From assembly GCA_945901405.1 (NCBI GenBank), contig CAMDLH010000020.1, positions 1 to 55,659 of the forward strand: a stretch of DNA of 55,659 nucleotides. The letters are read 5' to 3'. The translations under genes and the position numbers were made by a program. Source of the DNA: Bordetella parapertussis. GTDB taxonomy: Bacteria; Pseudomonadota; Gammaproteobacteria; Burkholderiales; SG8-41. Shown piece by piece: positions 26,723-35,849 of the stretch. Within the stretch, counting starts at the first letter, position 1; each line of letters begins with the position of its first letter. The notes beneath the pieces were generated by a model. It saw nothing but the letters and a program-made list of their open reading frames with translations. It made no database searches and was not told where the DNA came from.

Positions 26723-27811
26723 ATGACCACGATCCAAAAACGCCAACAACTCGGCATCGCCGTCATCGGCGCGGGCCGCATCGGCACCATGCGCGCGCGG
26801 CTCGCGGCGCAGCATCCGGCGGTGAACTTCATCGCCGTGTCCGATCTGAAGCGCGACGCCGCACAAGCACTCGCCGACAAGGCCGGCGCGCAGTTCGTGG
26901 CCAACAGCAACCGCGAGGCGATAGAGCATCCATCGGTCAACACGGTGATCGTTTCCACCAGCGAACATGAACACACCGAGGCGATACTGATTGCCCTCGC
27001 ACTCGGCAAAAAAGTGCTGGTGGAAAAACCCATTGCATTGAAGCTCGAAGACGCCGATAAAATCTTGCGCGCACTGGAAAAATCCTCCGGCAGTCTGCAC
27101 GTAGGCTACAGCCGCCGCTTCAAGCGCCGCTACATGCTGGCGAAAGAACAAATCGTGCAAGGCAGGCTCGGCACCATCACCGGCATCTCCGCGCGGCTCT
27201 ACAACTCGCGCGCGCAAGTGTTCGCCATGTTAAAGCGCGACCCCGGCGCAACACCAGTGGTGGATTCGCTTACCTACTACATTGACTTCGTGAACTGGTG
27301 GCTGCCGCAAAACCCGGTCGCCGAAGTGTGGGCACGCGGCCAGGCCGGCGTGATCCGCGACGCGGGTTACGACTGCGATGATGTCACCTTCGCCGTACTC
27401 ACACTCGCCGACGGCGCGCTGGTCAACTGCAACGTGAGCTTCGCGCTGCCCGAAAAATACCCGTCACTCGGCTACTGCGGCCGCATTGAAATCATCGGCA
27501 AGGATGGCGTGCTCATCATCGACGACGATCACATGGAGCAACTGCTCTACACCGAAAAAAGCATCCCGCACATCTACCTGCCGGAGGTAAGTGTGAACAT
27601 GGCCTTCCTCGGCAGCAGCGCCCCCGGCGACTGGGCCGGCGGCGAATTCTGGGGGCCGCTGGCGAGTGAAACGCGCAACTGGCTTGACTACGCGGCCACT
27701 GGGAAACCTTGTGCGCTGACTACGCCGCAGGAGGCGCGGAGTAATCTGGAGGTGACGCTGGCGATTGAGGAGGCGGTGGAATCGGGGGAGACGGTTAGGC
27801 TGGCGCGGTAG
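26723..27811 (+). CDS. Gfo/Idh/MocA family oxidoreductase
   Basis: A protein of 362 residues. The Rossmann motif is AVIGAGRIGTMRA at about 13-25, followed by VIVSTSEHEHTE and the family signature VLVEKPIAL. The C-terminal domain has the conserved DSLTYYIDFVNWWL segment. Members oxidise or reduce sugars, inositols and similar compounds with NAD(P); the likely catalytic region includes GYSRRFKRRY. No sugar transport gene is near, so the substrate is unclear. Confidence 0.87.
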   Translation: MTTIQKRQQLGIAVIGAGRIGTMRARLAAQHPAVNFIAVSDLKRDAAQALADKAGAQFVANSNREAIEHPSVNTVIVSTSEHEHTEAILIALALGKKVLVEKPIALKLEDADKILRALEKSSGSLHVGYSRRFKRRYMLAKEQIVQGRLGTITGISARLYNSRAQVFAMLKRDPGATPVVDSLTYYIDFVNWWLPQNPVAEVWARGQAGVIRDAGYDCDDVTFAVLTLADGALVNCNVSFALPEKYPSLGYCGRIEIIGKDGVLIIDDDHMEQLLYTEKSIPHIYLPEVSVNMAFLGSSAPGDWAGGEFWGPLASETRNWLDYAATGKPCALTTPQEARSNLEVTLAIEEAVESGETVRLAR

Positions 27812-28019
27812 GTAGGTACAGCGGGTGGCGAGGCATCTTGCAGATAACATGCGCATTCAACGCCTTGCAAAAACTGATGATGTTTGCGATTTTCTGTTCG
27901 GACGCACTAAAATTCATTAACGTGTTGATTTTTAAATTTAATTTTGTTTTGAGAATGCAAATGCGCCCCGTTGTTGCGGAATGCTATGCGCCGTGCTCGA
28001 CGCCTTCTTTAAGGTTGCC

Positions 28020-28325
28020 ATGAAACGCTATGTGCTGATTGCGGCGCTCCTTGTACTGGCGGGTTGCGTGTCCACTTCGCCCGATCCATGGTCGTTCTTC
28101 GGAAAAGCAAGGAAGGAGGTCGAGGCTGTGTACGAGTCGCATGGATATCGCTGTGCACTTATTCATATCAATACTGGGAGAAGTTCGCAACATCGATATC
28201 ACTATACATGCGAACGAAAGACCACTACAGGAAGGTGTGAGGTCATCGAGTTTGACGTAACGGACGAATCCAGTGGCATCTCCCGGGCATACTTAAGCGT
28301 GGAACCATCATGCCGGACATCGTGA
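28020..28325 (+). CDS. Small lipoprotein
   Basis: A protein of 101 residues with type II signal MKRYVLIAALLVLAGC (lipobox LAGC). The mature part has four cysteines (YRCALI, HYTCERK, RCEVIE, PSCRTS) that could form two disulfides. No family was recognised. The 208 bases upstream hold no gene but are AT-rich around 27905-27960, a plausible promoter area. Confidence 0.6.
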   Translation: MKRYVLIAALLVLAGCVSTSPDPWSFFGKARKEVEAVYESHGYRCALIHINTGRSSQHRYHYTCERKTTTGRCEVIEFDVTDESSGISRAYLSVEPSCRTS

Positions 28326-28330
28326 GCCCG

Positions 28331-28414
28331 GTAGGTTGGGGTGACGAAGGAACCCCAACGATGGCGGTGATGCATCACTATCGTTGGGGTTCGCTTCGCT
28401 CACCACCAACCTAC
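28331..28414. repeat. REP-like inverted repeat, family A
   Basis: GTAGGTTGGGG at the left mirrors CACCAACCTAC at the right; the inner parts share GAACCCCAACG and CGTTGGGGTTC. Further copies are at 29965-30048 and 40522-40608. Confidence 0.9.
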
Positions 28415-28492
28415 AAGAGCTAAACCGCCACAGCTCTATCGTCGCGCGCCCGTAAACGCCAAATTAATTAAATCGCATCATCTGTAGAGATC

Positions 28493-28578
28493 GTAGGGCG
28501 GCGTCGCCGTAGGCATTGCGCCGTTCCGGTGCGGATAGGGCAAACGGCGCAATGCGCTTCGCTTCGATTGCGCCCTAC
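28493..28578. repeat. REP-like inverted repeat, family B
   Basis: GTAGGGCGGCG at the left mirrors CGCCCTAC at the right, with CGGCGCAATGCGCTTCGCTT inside. A related unit adjoins the transposase remnant at 55341-55375. Confidence 0.85.
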
Positions 28579-28685
28579 ACTTGTTGTCGCGATAAGATGG
28601 CAGTTTAGCGAATAGATGTGGTGAGGCGAGCTCCTGCGTAGTGCTGCGCATCGTTTACGATGCCTACTTTAAATTGGGTTCCGCA

Positions 28686-28937
28686 ATGCCTGATCTCCGA
28701 ATAGAGATACCCGACGCGCCAACAGGCGATATCGTGCATCGCTTCCGCAACTTTGGTGAAGTCATCTACCGTACGTTTCGAGAATCATACAAAGTGAGTC
28801 TTGCTGAAATAGATGCATCGGCCACGCACTTTCACGTGCGCGAGATGCGGCGTCGAGCGCTCCGCTCGGTAACCAACCAAGGATATTCAGCGCATGGCAG
28901 CCGAGCACAACTTCGCGGCCTCGGTTGTGGTAATTGA
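28686..28937 (+). CDS. Small hypothetical protein
   Basis: About 83 residues starting MPDLRIEIPDAPTGDIVHRF. No family recognised. It lacks a clear ribosome site and lies among repeats, with an odd C-terminal part (SAHGSRAQLRGLGCGN). It may be the start of a truncated gene. The 280 bases after it hold only a partial family B element at 28993-29020. Confidence 0.35.
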   Translation: MPDLRIEIPDAPTGDIVHRFRNFGEVIYRTFRESYKVSLAEIDASATHFHVREMRRRALRSVTNQGYSAHGSRAQLRGLGCGN

Positions 28938-28992
28938 ATGAACCGCCCGCCTTGCACAACCGTGTTGGCATCGCGACCATCTGCCCATAACT

Positions 28993-29020
28993 CGTAGGGC
29001 GCAATCCGTATTGCGCCGTA
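28993..29020. repeat. REP-like element, family B, short form
   Basis: CGTAGGGCGCAATCC followed by GTATTGCGCCGTA, a compact imperfect palindrome. Confidence 0.7.
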
Positions 29021-29218
29021 TGCGAAAGTTGCATGCCGCCGATCCCGGCGCCGACCGCGGGTTGGAGGCGAAACATGCGGAAACTTTACCGGCTGGCATT
29101 GGCTTATGGCGCCGCCTGCTAACATTACGCTCCACCGGCGCACCCGTGAGCGGGCCTTCACCGGCCGGATTACCCTAAACTTGAAGCATTACTTTTAACG
29201 CAAAACAGGAAACACAAA

Positions 29219-29872
29219 ATGAACAGAATGCTGGTATCACTGGTAGTAGCCGCGCCGCTGGCTTTGACGGGGTGTGGCGCGAAGGATGACAAGGCCGCCG
29301 CCACGGGATCGGCTCCGTCATCGAGTTCTTCGGCGCCAACGGAGAAAGCTAAACCAACAGCAGATAAAACAAAGCCGGCAGCCGAGCAGGCGAAGCCCAC
29401 CGCTGCGCAGCAGGCCATCATCGACGGCGGCAGCGAGACGAAATGGGACGCTCAGGGCATATCGTGGAAGTTGCCCGAGGGCTGGCCCAAAATGCAGGTC
29501 ATGAAGGAGTCGCTCAATTACGGTTCGCCCGCAAACGGGTTTCTGATCGCATCGATCTCGGTAATGCCGGCGGACTTCCCTGCCAAAATAAGCCTGGATG
29601 CAACCTACACGAGCGCTCTGGAACAGTTAAAGCAGGGCAAATACGAGGCAGTCCGTTGGCTCGAGATCGACGGCGTTAAGGGCGTGGAATGGATCGAGGC
29701 GATGCCGGAGGACAAGGACGGCGCCCGCCGCCACCAATGGATCGCCTTTCGCAGCTACCAGGGTCAGAATCAGCAGTTGAATGTAATGGTTTCGACAAAG
29801 GGATCGAACTTCGATAAACAACGCGACACGTTCACCGCGATCATGTATTCGATGAAGATCCCCAAGGGTTAA
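29219..29872 (+). CDS. Lipoprotein with low-complexity linker
   Basis: A protein of 217 residues with lipobox LTGC near residue 19. Residues 20-65 are a flexible linker rich in Ala, Ser, Lys, Pro and Thr that would hold the folded domain away from the membrane. The folded part contains ISWKLPEGWPKMQVMKES and RHQWIAFRSYQGQNQQLNVM and ends MYSMKIPKG, a layout common in lipoproteins of unknown function. AGGAAA lies before the ATG. Confidence 0.7.
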   Translation: MNRMLVSLVVAAPLALTGCGAKDDKAAATGSAPSSSSSAPTEKAKPTADKTKPAAEQAKPTAAQQAIIDGGSETKWDAQGISWKLPEGWPKMQVMKESLNYGSPANGFLIASISVMPADFPAKISLDATYTSALEQLKQGKYEAVRWLEIDGVKGVEWIEAMPEDKDGARRHQWIAFRSYQGQNQQLNVMVSTKGSNFDKQRDTFTAIMYSMKIPKG

Positions 29873-29964
29873 GCGAAGAAAAACGCGGCAGCCTTTTCGG
29901 ACAGCAAGTGCAGGGCAGGCGCGTACTTTGCGCTCGCGCGTGACCAAGGTGCTACCGAGCCCGG

Positions 29965-30048
29965 CAGGTTGGGGTGACGCAGGAACCCCAACGCCGGTGA
30001 TTATGCGCCGCAAGCGTTGGGGTTCGCTGCGCTCACCACCAACCTACA
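29965..30048. repeat. REP-like inverted repeat, family A
   Basis: CAGGTTGGGGTGACG mirrors CTCACCACCAACCT. It lies between two convergent genes and could act as a transcription barrier. Confidence 0.9.
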
Positions 30049-30052
30049 AGGG

Positions 30053-30643
30053 CTACACATGCCCAAAACGCCACCGTTCCACCGTCGCGCGCTCGTAAAC
30101 GCCGCCGGGATTAAACGGCAGCCCCGCCCAGAACGCATCCGCCTCGGCCTTGTTTGCCACGTCGATCATGATGAGGCTGCCGATCATTTGCGTGCCGGTG
30201 TCGTCGAGCAGCGGCCCCCGCGCAATGTAGATTTGCGGGTGGCGATCCAGGTATTTGTGCTGCGCCTCGCGCAGCGGTACGCGGCGCGCGGCGCCGTCGG
30301 GCTTGTCGTGCGCGTGAATCACGAACTGCATGGTGTCGGGCTTGCGCTTGTAGTCGCGCTGCCGCACGGTGAGGCTTGGCCGCCAGCGTTCGATGCTGAT
30401 GGATTCAAAGATACCGGCCGTGGTGTAGGGGTCGGCATTGATGTAGGCCTGCGCCGCCGCGCGATCGGGGAACTCGATCAGCCGCAGGCTGCCGATGGCG
30501 TTTTTGTTGTCGTTGGTGAAGATCGGCCCTGAATACCAGGTGACTTCGGGGTAGCCGTCGAGAAATTTGGTATGGGCCGGCAGTGTCGCCACGCGCAATT
30601 CGTCGATTGCGGGTTTGGCGCGGCATTTGATGAGCCAGTGCAT
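30053..30643 (-). CDS. Two-domain YciI-like protein
   Basis: A protein of 196 residues made of two YciI-type ferredoxin-like domains in tandem. The first is MHWLIKCRAKPAIDELR to about residue 90 (SGPIFTNDNKNAIGSLRLIE); the second starts near MQFVIHAHDKPDGAARR and repeats the pattern (ARGPLLDDTGTQMIGSLIMI). Single-domain YciI proteins form dimers, so the fusion may be a built-in dimer. Each half keeps the Arg/His region used as the putative active site. GGAG lies 9 bases before the ATG at 30643. Function is unknown. Confidence 0.8.
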   Translation of the reverse strand: MHWLIKCRAKPAIDELRVATLPAHTKFLDGYPEVTWYSGPIFTNDNKNAIGSLRLIEFPDRAAAQAYINADPYTTAGIFESISIERWRPSLTVRQRDYKRKPDTMQFVIHAHDKPDGAARRVPLREAQHKYLDRHPQIYIARGPLLDDTGTQMIGSLIMIDVANKAEADAFWAGLPFNPGGVYERATVERWRFGHV

Positions 30644-30763
30644 GGGTAGTGTCTCCTTTTTTCTTTCTGGCGGGATTCGCATCCGCACCGCAGTGAATTC
30701 CTCGCAGACTACAAATCATTCGCCCGGGACGCAAGCGCGGCACGATCTCAGATAAATTCAGAC

Positions 30764-30798
30764 TTGAGAAATGTAAAGTTTTACTTTATATTTCTCAA
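30764..30798. repeat. Palindrome H, copy 1, directly before the ATPase start codon
   Basis: TTGAGAAATGTAAAG, then TTTTA, then CTTTATATTTCTCAA: a 15-base stem with one mismatch. It ends at 30798 and the ATG begins at 30799, so no separate ribosome site can fit. The second copy is at 32079-32113. Confidence 0.9.
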
Positions 30799-31968
30799 AT
30801 GCCTTCCATCCCCCGGCTGCTTGAAGACGAGCTCGCGCGCGCCGCGCGCCAGTTTCCCGCGCTGGTGCTCACCGGGCCGCGCCGCGCGGGTAAGACCACG
30901 GTGCTGCGCAAGCTTTTTCCGAAGGCCGCGTACGTACTGCTCGAAGACCCGGACATCGTCTCGCGCGTGCGCGCCGATCCGCGTGGCTTTCTCGATGAAC
31001 TCAAACCGCCGGCGATTCTCGATGAAATCCAGAATGCGCCGGAGTTGTTGAACTACGTGCGAACTCGTATCGATGCCGCGCCCCGGCGGCATGGCCAGTG
31101 GTTTTTGACCAGTTCGCAAGAGGCGCCCCTGATGCAGGGTGTTAGCGAATCGCTGGCGGGGCGCGCCGCCATATTTCAACTGTTGCCGATGTCGGTGCTG
31201 GAGACGCCGAAGGTGTCGCTATTGCGCGGCGGTTTTCCGGAGGTGTTGGCCGCGCCGCGCTCGGCCGATACGTGGTTTCGCTCCTATGTGCAAACCTATC
31301 TCGAACGCGACGTGCGCGCGGTCACCGGCATACGCGACCTCTCGACGTTTCGCCGTTTTCTGGCGCTGGTCGCGAGCCGCTGCGGGCAGATACTTAACAA
31401 AACCGATATCGCCGGCCCGCTTGGCGTATCCGTGCCCACCGTTGCGCAATGGTTGAGCGTGCTCGAAATCACCGGGCAAATTTTGCTGATTCCGCCGTAC
31501 TTTGAAAACTTCGGCAAACGGCTGATTCGTTCGCCCAAGGTCTATTTCGCCGACACCGGCATGGTCTGTCATTTGCTCGGTATAGATTCCGTTCAGGCGC
31601 TGGAGCGCTCACCGTTTCTCGGCCCGGTGTTCGAGGCTTTCGTTGCCTCGGAAATCGCCAAAATGCAGGCGGGCGCCGGCCGCCGCCGCGAGTTGTACTA
31701 TTTTCGCGACCAGCAGGGTTTGGAGGTCGATTTTATCGTGCCCGCTGGCGCGGCGAAACTCGCGCTGATCGAGGCCAAGGCCACGCGCACCGTGTTGCCG
31801 CGCATGGCCGAGCCGATTCATCGGCTGGCAGTGGCGATGAAAAACTACCGCACGACCAAATGGGTTGTGCATCGCACATCACCGTCGGGGCCCGCGCAGA
31901 TGGCGTTGAGTCCAGGCGTCGCTGCCGTGGATATTGCGGGTCTGTTAACAGGCTTGCGCGAGCGCTAA
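30799..31968 (+). CDS. AAA-type ATPase with DUF4143 domain
   Basis: A protein of 389 residues. The Walker A motif GPRRAGKTT is at 26-34 and Walker B ILDEIQ at about 73-78; the sensor region has WFLTSSQEAPL. The C-terminal part is DUF4143, with ETYLERDV-like YVQTYLERDVRAV, a winged-helix-like stretch (LGVSVPTVAQWLSVLE) and a PD-(D/E)xK-like end, LEVDFIV followed by LIEAKAT. Such proteins are widespread, often horizontally transferred and poorly understood; a nucleic-acid role is plausible. The gene is bracketed by two copies of one palindrome. Confidence 0.85.
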   Translation: MPSIPRLLEDELARAARQFPALVLTGPRRAGKTTVLRKLFPKAAYVLLEDPDIVSRVRADPRGFLDELKPPAILDEIQNAPELLNYVRTRIDAAPRRHGQWFLTSSQEAPLMQGVSESLAGRAAIFQLLPMSVLETPKVSLLRGGFPEVLAAPRSADTWFRSYVQTYLERDVRAVTGIRDLSTFRRFLALVASRCGQILNKTDIAGPLGVSVPTVAQWLSVLEITGQILLIPPYFENFGKRLIRSPKVYFADTGMVCHLLGIDSVQALERSPFLGPVFEAFVASEIAKMQAGAGRRRELYYFRDQQGLEVDFIVPAGAAKLALIEAKATRTVLPRMAEPIHRLAVAMKNYRTTKWVVHRTSPSGPAQMALSPGVAAVDIAGLLTGLRER

Positions 31969-32078
31969 GTGGACAATAGACAAGCCGGCGAGTAATCGAG
32001 GCCCATGGCCGGTTCCGCGAATACCCCGAATAGTTACAACGGCGGATAAATGTCCGGCAATAACGCGCCTTCGCGTCT

Positions 32079-32113
32079 TTGAGAAACCTGAAGCGCCACT
32101 TTAGATTTCTCAA
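32079..32113. repeat. Palindrome H, copy 2, after the ATPase gene
   Basis: TTGAGAAACCTGAAG, then CGCCA, then CTTTAGATTTCTCAA. It shares the outer arms and spacing of copy 1 but has a different loop. It lies 110 bases after the ATPase stop and 12 bases after the end of the convergent rdgC. Confidence 0.9.
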
Positions 32114-32125
32114 ACAACGCCGAAT

Positions 32126-33031
32126 TCAATCCTCGCGCTTTTTCTCCCCGCCCAGCGCCTTGACAAGGTCGGTGATCAAGCCCGAAAGCTCGCCCGTCAT
32201 CAGCGCAAAGTCGATGTCGAATTGTTCATCGGCGTCCTCGGCCTGGCCCTGCGTTTCGTCCTTCAGCACTTCAAGAAACGTCACGCGTTTGACTTGCAGC
32301 AATTCGGTGAGCGCGAACGACACGCGCTCTTTCCAGGTGATGCCCAGCCGCGTTGCCGCCTTGCCCGAACTGATGTGGTCGCGGATTTCGCGCCCGTCGA
32401 GCGGGTGATTGACGTAACGCACGGTGGCGCGGCCTTCGCTCGCGGCGCGTAACTCCAGATCCTGATCGATGCCGAAGGGCGCGGGCGCCTTGCTCGCGGA
32501 TAGCCACTTGGTCATCGCCGAAGAAGGCGACACCGCGGTGTCCAGACGCTTGATGGTAATGTTGCCCGCCGCCTTGCGCAGCGTGTCGAGCAGTTCGTCG
32601 GCTTTTTTCTCGGCGGCGGTGTCGATTACCAGCCAGTGATTCACCGGATCGATCCACGCGCGCAGCACCCGGCGGCGGGTGAGCGCCTTGGGCATCAACT
32701 CCTCGATCACGCGTTCCTTGATTTCGCGCAACTGTTTGCGCCCGACCGGGTGGCCCTGCTTGTCGGCCATCGCCTCGGCGCGCTCCTTGGTCTCTTGATT
32801 GATGATCGATGAGGGCAGCAGCCGTTGATTGACGCCGAACGCGATCAGCCAGTGGCGTTCGAGCGCATGCACGTAACGCTCGTTGCCATGCGGGTGTACC
32901 CAGCCGCGGCTTTCCATCTGAAAACTGCCGCAGGGCTGCAAGGCGTCGCGCGACAGTTTTTCTTCAAGCGCGTCGAGCGTGAGGCCGTGTTTGGGGTCGA
33001 GCCGGAACAGCAGAAGATTCTTGAACCACAT
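32126..33031 (-). CDS. rdgC: Recombination-associated protein RdgC
   Basis: A protein of 301 residues; the start MWFKNLLLFRL is the conserved RdgC beginning, so ATG 33031 is preferred over one 7 codons upstream. Further family segments are LQPCGSFQMESRGWVHPH, FGVNQRLLPSSIINQE and RVSFALTELLQVKRVTFLE. RdgC forms a ring-shaped dimer on DNA and limits RecA action. It is probably a resident housekeeping gene and marks the right edge of the ATPase insertion. Confidence 0.92.
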   Translation of the reverse strand: MWFKNLLLFRLDPKHGLTLDALEEKLSRDALQPCGSFQMESRGWVHPHGNERYVHALERHWLIAFGVNQRLLPSSIINQETKERAEAMADKQGHPVGRKQLREIKERVIEELMPKALTRRRVLRAWIDPVNHWLVIDTAAEKKADELLDTLRKAAGNITIKRLDTAVSPSSAMTKWLSASKAPAPFGIDQDLELRAASEGRATVRYVNHPLDGREIRDHISSGKAATRLGITWKERVSFALTELLQVKRVTFLEVLKDETQGQAEDADEQFDIDFALMTGELSGLITDLVKALGGEKKRED

Positions 33032-33110
33032 ATCGATGGGGGCGCGCGCCAAAAAAGCCCGGATTATACTGGCAGGCGTAAGCCACCGACTAAATTTCAG
33101 GAGAGCAGCC

Positions 33111-33938
33111 GTGTCAGCACCTCAATCCAGCGATCACGATCTCAGCCCCGAAGCGATACTTGCGCGCGCCACCGCCGCGCGCGGCGATATTTTTCCCGAG
33201 TGGAAACCGATCGCTTATTCCTCGCCGAGAACCTATCACCTGATCAATGAAGCCGGCGGATACTTGCATCAGTATCACGGCCACGGCGCATCGGCCGGGC
33301 AGCTCTCGGGGCAGATGCGCGAGCTGATCGCGATACCCGCACTGTGCGCGCGCGGTGACATGCGCCACGCGCCCAATCACATCCGCCGCGCGTATCGCAT
33401 GGGGCTGACCAATCGCGCGTTGTTCGAGGGCGCGGCGGCGTTTGCAACCGTGTCCGGCTGGTCGAGCATGACATTCGTGTCGCTGGCGATCCTGGAGGCG
33501 AATAGCAAGGAATATCCGTTCGGCCAGTTGCCGCCCGGCGGCGAGCCGAAAGAACTCACGCCCTTTGCCGAGATGCAACTCGGCCGCACGCGAAAATCCA
33601 GCGCGCCCGAAAGCATGGCCGCCACGCCCGAGTGGCAATACGCCGCAGGCATCGATGCCGAGCTCGTGCGCCGCGCGGCAGCATTTGCCGATCACTGCAT
33701 GGCGGCCGATGGCGACCAAGACAACATCCTCGGCGCAGGCCCGCGCGAACTCATTGTGATCGCCGCGTTATGCACGCGCGGCGAAGTCGGGCTTGCCGCC
33801 GAACACATGCGCCGCGCCTACGATTACGGCATGACCAAACGCAATGTGCTGGAAGCTATTTGCTGTGTGCTGCCGATGAACGGCATGGCGACGGGGACTT
33901 TGGGGCTGCGGGCCATGCAGCATGCGGATGCAGCTTGA
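33111..33938 (+). CDS. Carboxymuconolactone decarboxylase-like protein, two domains
   Basis: A protein of 275 residues from GTG 33111, chosen for the AGGAGAG before it. Two related CMD/AhpD-like halves are visible: MRELIAIPALCARGDMRHAPNH then GLTNRALFEGAAAF, and PRELIVIAALCTRGEVGLAAEH then GMTKRNVLEAICC. The CxxC of the peroxidase AhpD is absent, so a decarboxylase-type or ring-modifying role fits better. It is divergent from rdgC, sharing an 80-base promoter region. Confidence 0.78.
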   Translation: MSAPQSSDHDLSPEAILARATAARGDIFPEWKPIAYSSPRTYHLINEAGGYLHQYHGHGASAGQLSGQMRELIAIPALCARGDMRHAPNHIRRAYRMGLTNRALFEGAAAFATVSGWSSMTFVSLAILEANSKEYPFGQLPPGGEPKELTPFAEMQLGRTRKSSAPESMAATPEWQYAAGIDAELVRRAAAFADHCMAADGDQDNILGAGPRELIVIAALCTRGEVGLAAEHMRRAYDYGMTKRNVLEAICCVLPMNGMATGTLGLRAMQHADAA

Positions 33939-33945
33939 AGCAGGC

Positions 33946-34007
33946 GTAGGATGGGTGAAACCCATCACAAACGCAGCGGCCATTGCGATGGGTTTCACCC
34001 ATCCTAC
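33946..34007. repeat. REP-like inverted repeat, family C
   Basis: GTAGGATGGGTGAAACCCAT is repeated exactly inverted at the right end. Another copy is at 38851-38921 and a half copy at 51470-51492. Confidence 0.92.
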
Positions 34008-34037
34008 GGCAGCTATATATGGGAGGGCAGAAAAACG

Positions 34038-34057
34038 TCAATAAAAACAATTACTTA
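34038..34057 (-). repeat. AT-rich boundary motif, copy 5
   Basis: Minus strand TAAGTAATTGTTTTTATTGA; the downstream gene's stop codon TAA is bases 5-7 of the motif. Confidence 0.85.
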
Positions 34058-34851
34058 CCGCCGCCCAGATATTCAATCCCGATCACGTATTCAACCATGC
34101 GCCACGCGGCGCCGTCTTTCGCAAAACACGCGCGTGGCTCTATCGCGCTGCGGATGGTTTCTTCGGGCACGAAACCATCGCGCTCGCGGTAGCGCACCTT
34201 CACCCAGCGTTGCGTGAGGCGTGATTCCACATCCGCCACATCCCAGTCGCGCACCTCGATGATGTCGTAGGACAACGAACCCAACGTCTGCGAGGCATGC
34301 GTGGGCGCGCCTTTTACCGAAACATCTTTCGCCACGATGGCGCCGCTGTCGTACGGATCAACATCATCCAGCGGCCACTTGATCGGCACATACGGTGCGC
34401 ACAAGAGCTTCGGCCCCTTCGCCGGCAAATACCAGGTGCTGCCGAGCGACAACGCCGCTGTAAGATCGCGCAGCAGCCGGTCGCTTTTGGTATCAAGTTC
34501 CCAATGCTTGCGAAACTCCACGATGCCGCGCGGCGAATCGAGCGCGTTGACGATATCGCGGTCAACCACCGCCAACAACGCGCGCCGGTCGCCGCGTTTT
34601 AACGCCGCGAGCAAGCGGTCGCGAAACACCACCCACGACGGGTCGTAACTGCCCTCGTCCACGAACGGCATCTTGCGTTCAACGGGGGGCTTGGCCGCGC
34701 GCGCGGGCGGCGTTGCGGGCTTATCAACCGGCTCGGTTGGTTGTGGGGCTTGCACCGCCGGCGGCGCGGCGGCGTCCTGCGCGAACGCGCGCACCGCCCC
34801 TGCCGCGGGCAGCAGCGTGCATGCAATTGCAATGAGTATGGAGCGAGTCAT
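34051..34851 (-). CDS. Exported protein of unknown function
   Basis: A protein of 266 residues with an export signal ending near AFA (residue 24), then a proline- and alanine-rich linker to about residue 60. The folded part begins FVDEGSYDPSWVVFRDRLL and includes ERDGFVPEETIRSAIEPRAC, where WVKVRYRERDGFVPEE resembles a bacterial SH3 repeat end. No enzyme motif was found. It is next to the LysR gene on the same strand but separated by 83 bases. Confidence 0.65.
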   Translation of the reverse strand: MTRSILIAIACTLLPAAGAVRAFAQDAAAPPAVQAPQPTEPVDKPATPPARAAKPPVERKMPFVDEGSYDPSWVVFRDRLLAALKRGDRRALLAVVDRDIVNALDSPRGIVEFRKHWELDTKSDRLLRDLTAALSLGSTWYLPAKGPKLLCAPYVPIKWPLDDVDPYDSGAIVAKDVSVKGAPTHASQTLGSLSYDIIEVRDWDVADVESRLTQRWVKVRYRERDGFVPEETIRSAIEPRACFAKDGAAWRMVEYVIGIEYLGGGK

Positions 34852-34934
34852 TTGTGCCGAGTATCGAACGAGGCGCGTATGTTAAGCGCAGCGGGTGTTC
34901 GATACAACCGCAGTCCCAACCGCTATCGCTACCG

Positions 34935-35846
34935 TCATCGTGCGGCGGCCAACTGCCGCGCGACTGCGGTCACTATTTTTGCCATTGCCGCCGCCACGGG
35001 TGTAAGCGGCGGGTCCTTGCGCACGAGCATCCCTATGGTCATTGTCGGCATGGGTTCTGCAATGGCGATTTCTTGCAGTAAATCACTCGCGGGCCTGGAC
35101 GCGGCAAGCAAGCGGCGTCCATAAATACCCAGCGCATCGGATTTTGCGATCATCGACAGCGCGAGATTGTAAGAGTCGCATTGCGCGATCATGTGCGGTG
35201 GCGGCATGCCTGCCGCGGCAAACAGGCGGCTCACCGGCTCCAGCGGCGTACTGGTATCCCGCAGTCTTCCCACCCCTGTCGTCGCCCCCAATTGCTTAAT
35301 GGACCCTGCGTTGCGCATGGGGTGATTCTTGCGCCCAACGACGATAAAATGTTCACGGAATAAGGGCCGGAAGTTCAGCGCCGGATCGAGTTTCGCGTCG
35401 AGTTTAGGCCCCATCACAAAGTCCAGCGTCCCGTCGCGCATCATCGGCAGCAGTGAGCTGGGGTGGCCTTCGGTAATATGAGCGGATACAGCCGGGTATT
35501 GTTGGTGAAAGCGGAGGACGGCCTCCGGCGCGATGAGCAACGCGGCAGCCGGGCCGACGCCGAATGCCACCGACCCGCCGCCTTGGCCCGCGAGTTGCGC
35601 GATTTCTTCTTCTGCTTTGCGCAACTCCGTCTGTGCGGCGCGCGCACGCGCGTAAAATGCGCGTCCTGCCGGAGTCGCCACCACGCCGTGGTTGGTACGC
35701 CGCACCAGTTGGGTGTGTAATTCGGCTTCGAGTCCGCGCAGGCTTTTCGTGATGGCAGGCTGCGACAAGCCGGTTTTGCGCGCGGCGGCATGGATGCTGC
35801 CTTCTTCGATGACCGCGAGAAAATCTTCAATTTGCCGCAGGCGCAT
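34935..35846 (-). CDS. LysR-type transcriptional regulator
   Basis: A protein of 303 residues. The N-terminal winged helix-turn-helix is clear: FLAVIEEGSIHAAARKTGLS then QPAITKSLRGLEAELH. The C-terminal effector domain has VAFGVGPAAALLIAPE and a segment binding a small ligand. It is divergent from the TTT receptor and sulfatase-like genes and probably controls them in response to their substrate, as is usual for LysR pairs. The shared gap contains a palindrome fitting a LysR box. Confidence 0.9.
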   Translation of the reverse strand: MRLRQIEDFLAVIEEGSIHAAARKTGLSQPAITKSLRGLEAELHTQLVRRTNHGVVATPAGRAFYARARAAQTELRKAEEEIAQLAGQGGGSVAFGVGPAAALLIAPEAVLRFHQQYPAVSAHITEGHPSSLLPMMRDGTLDFVMGPKLDAKLDPALNFRPLFREHFIVVGRKNHPMRNAGSIKQLGATTGVGRLRDTSTPLEPVSRLFAAAGMPPPHMIAQCDSYNLALSMIAKSDALGIYGRRLLAASRPASDLLQEIAIAEPMPTMTIGMLVRKDPPLTPVAAAMAKIVTAVARQLAAAR

Positions 35847-35849
35847 GGG

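Noticed and set aside
27811-28020. Possible gene in the AT-rich gap before the small lipoprotein
   Set aside because: Short frame without family similarity or ribosome site; it fits a promoter region better.
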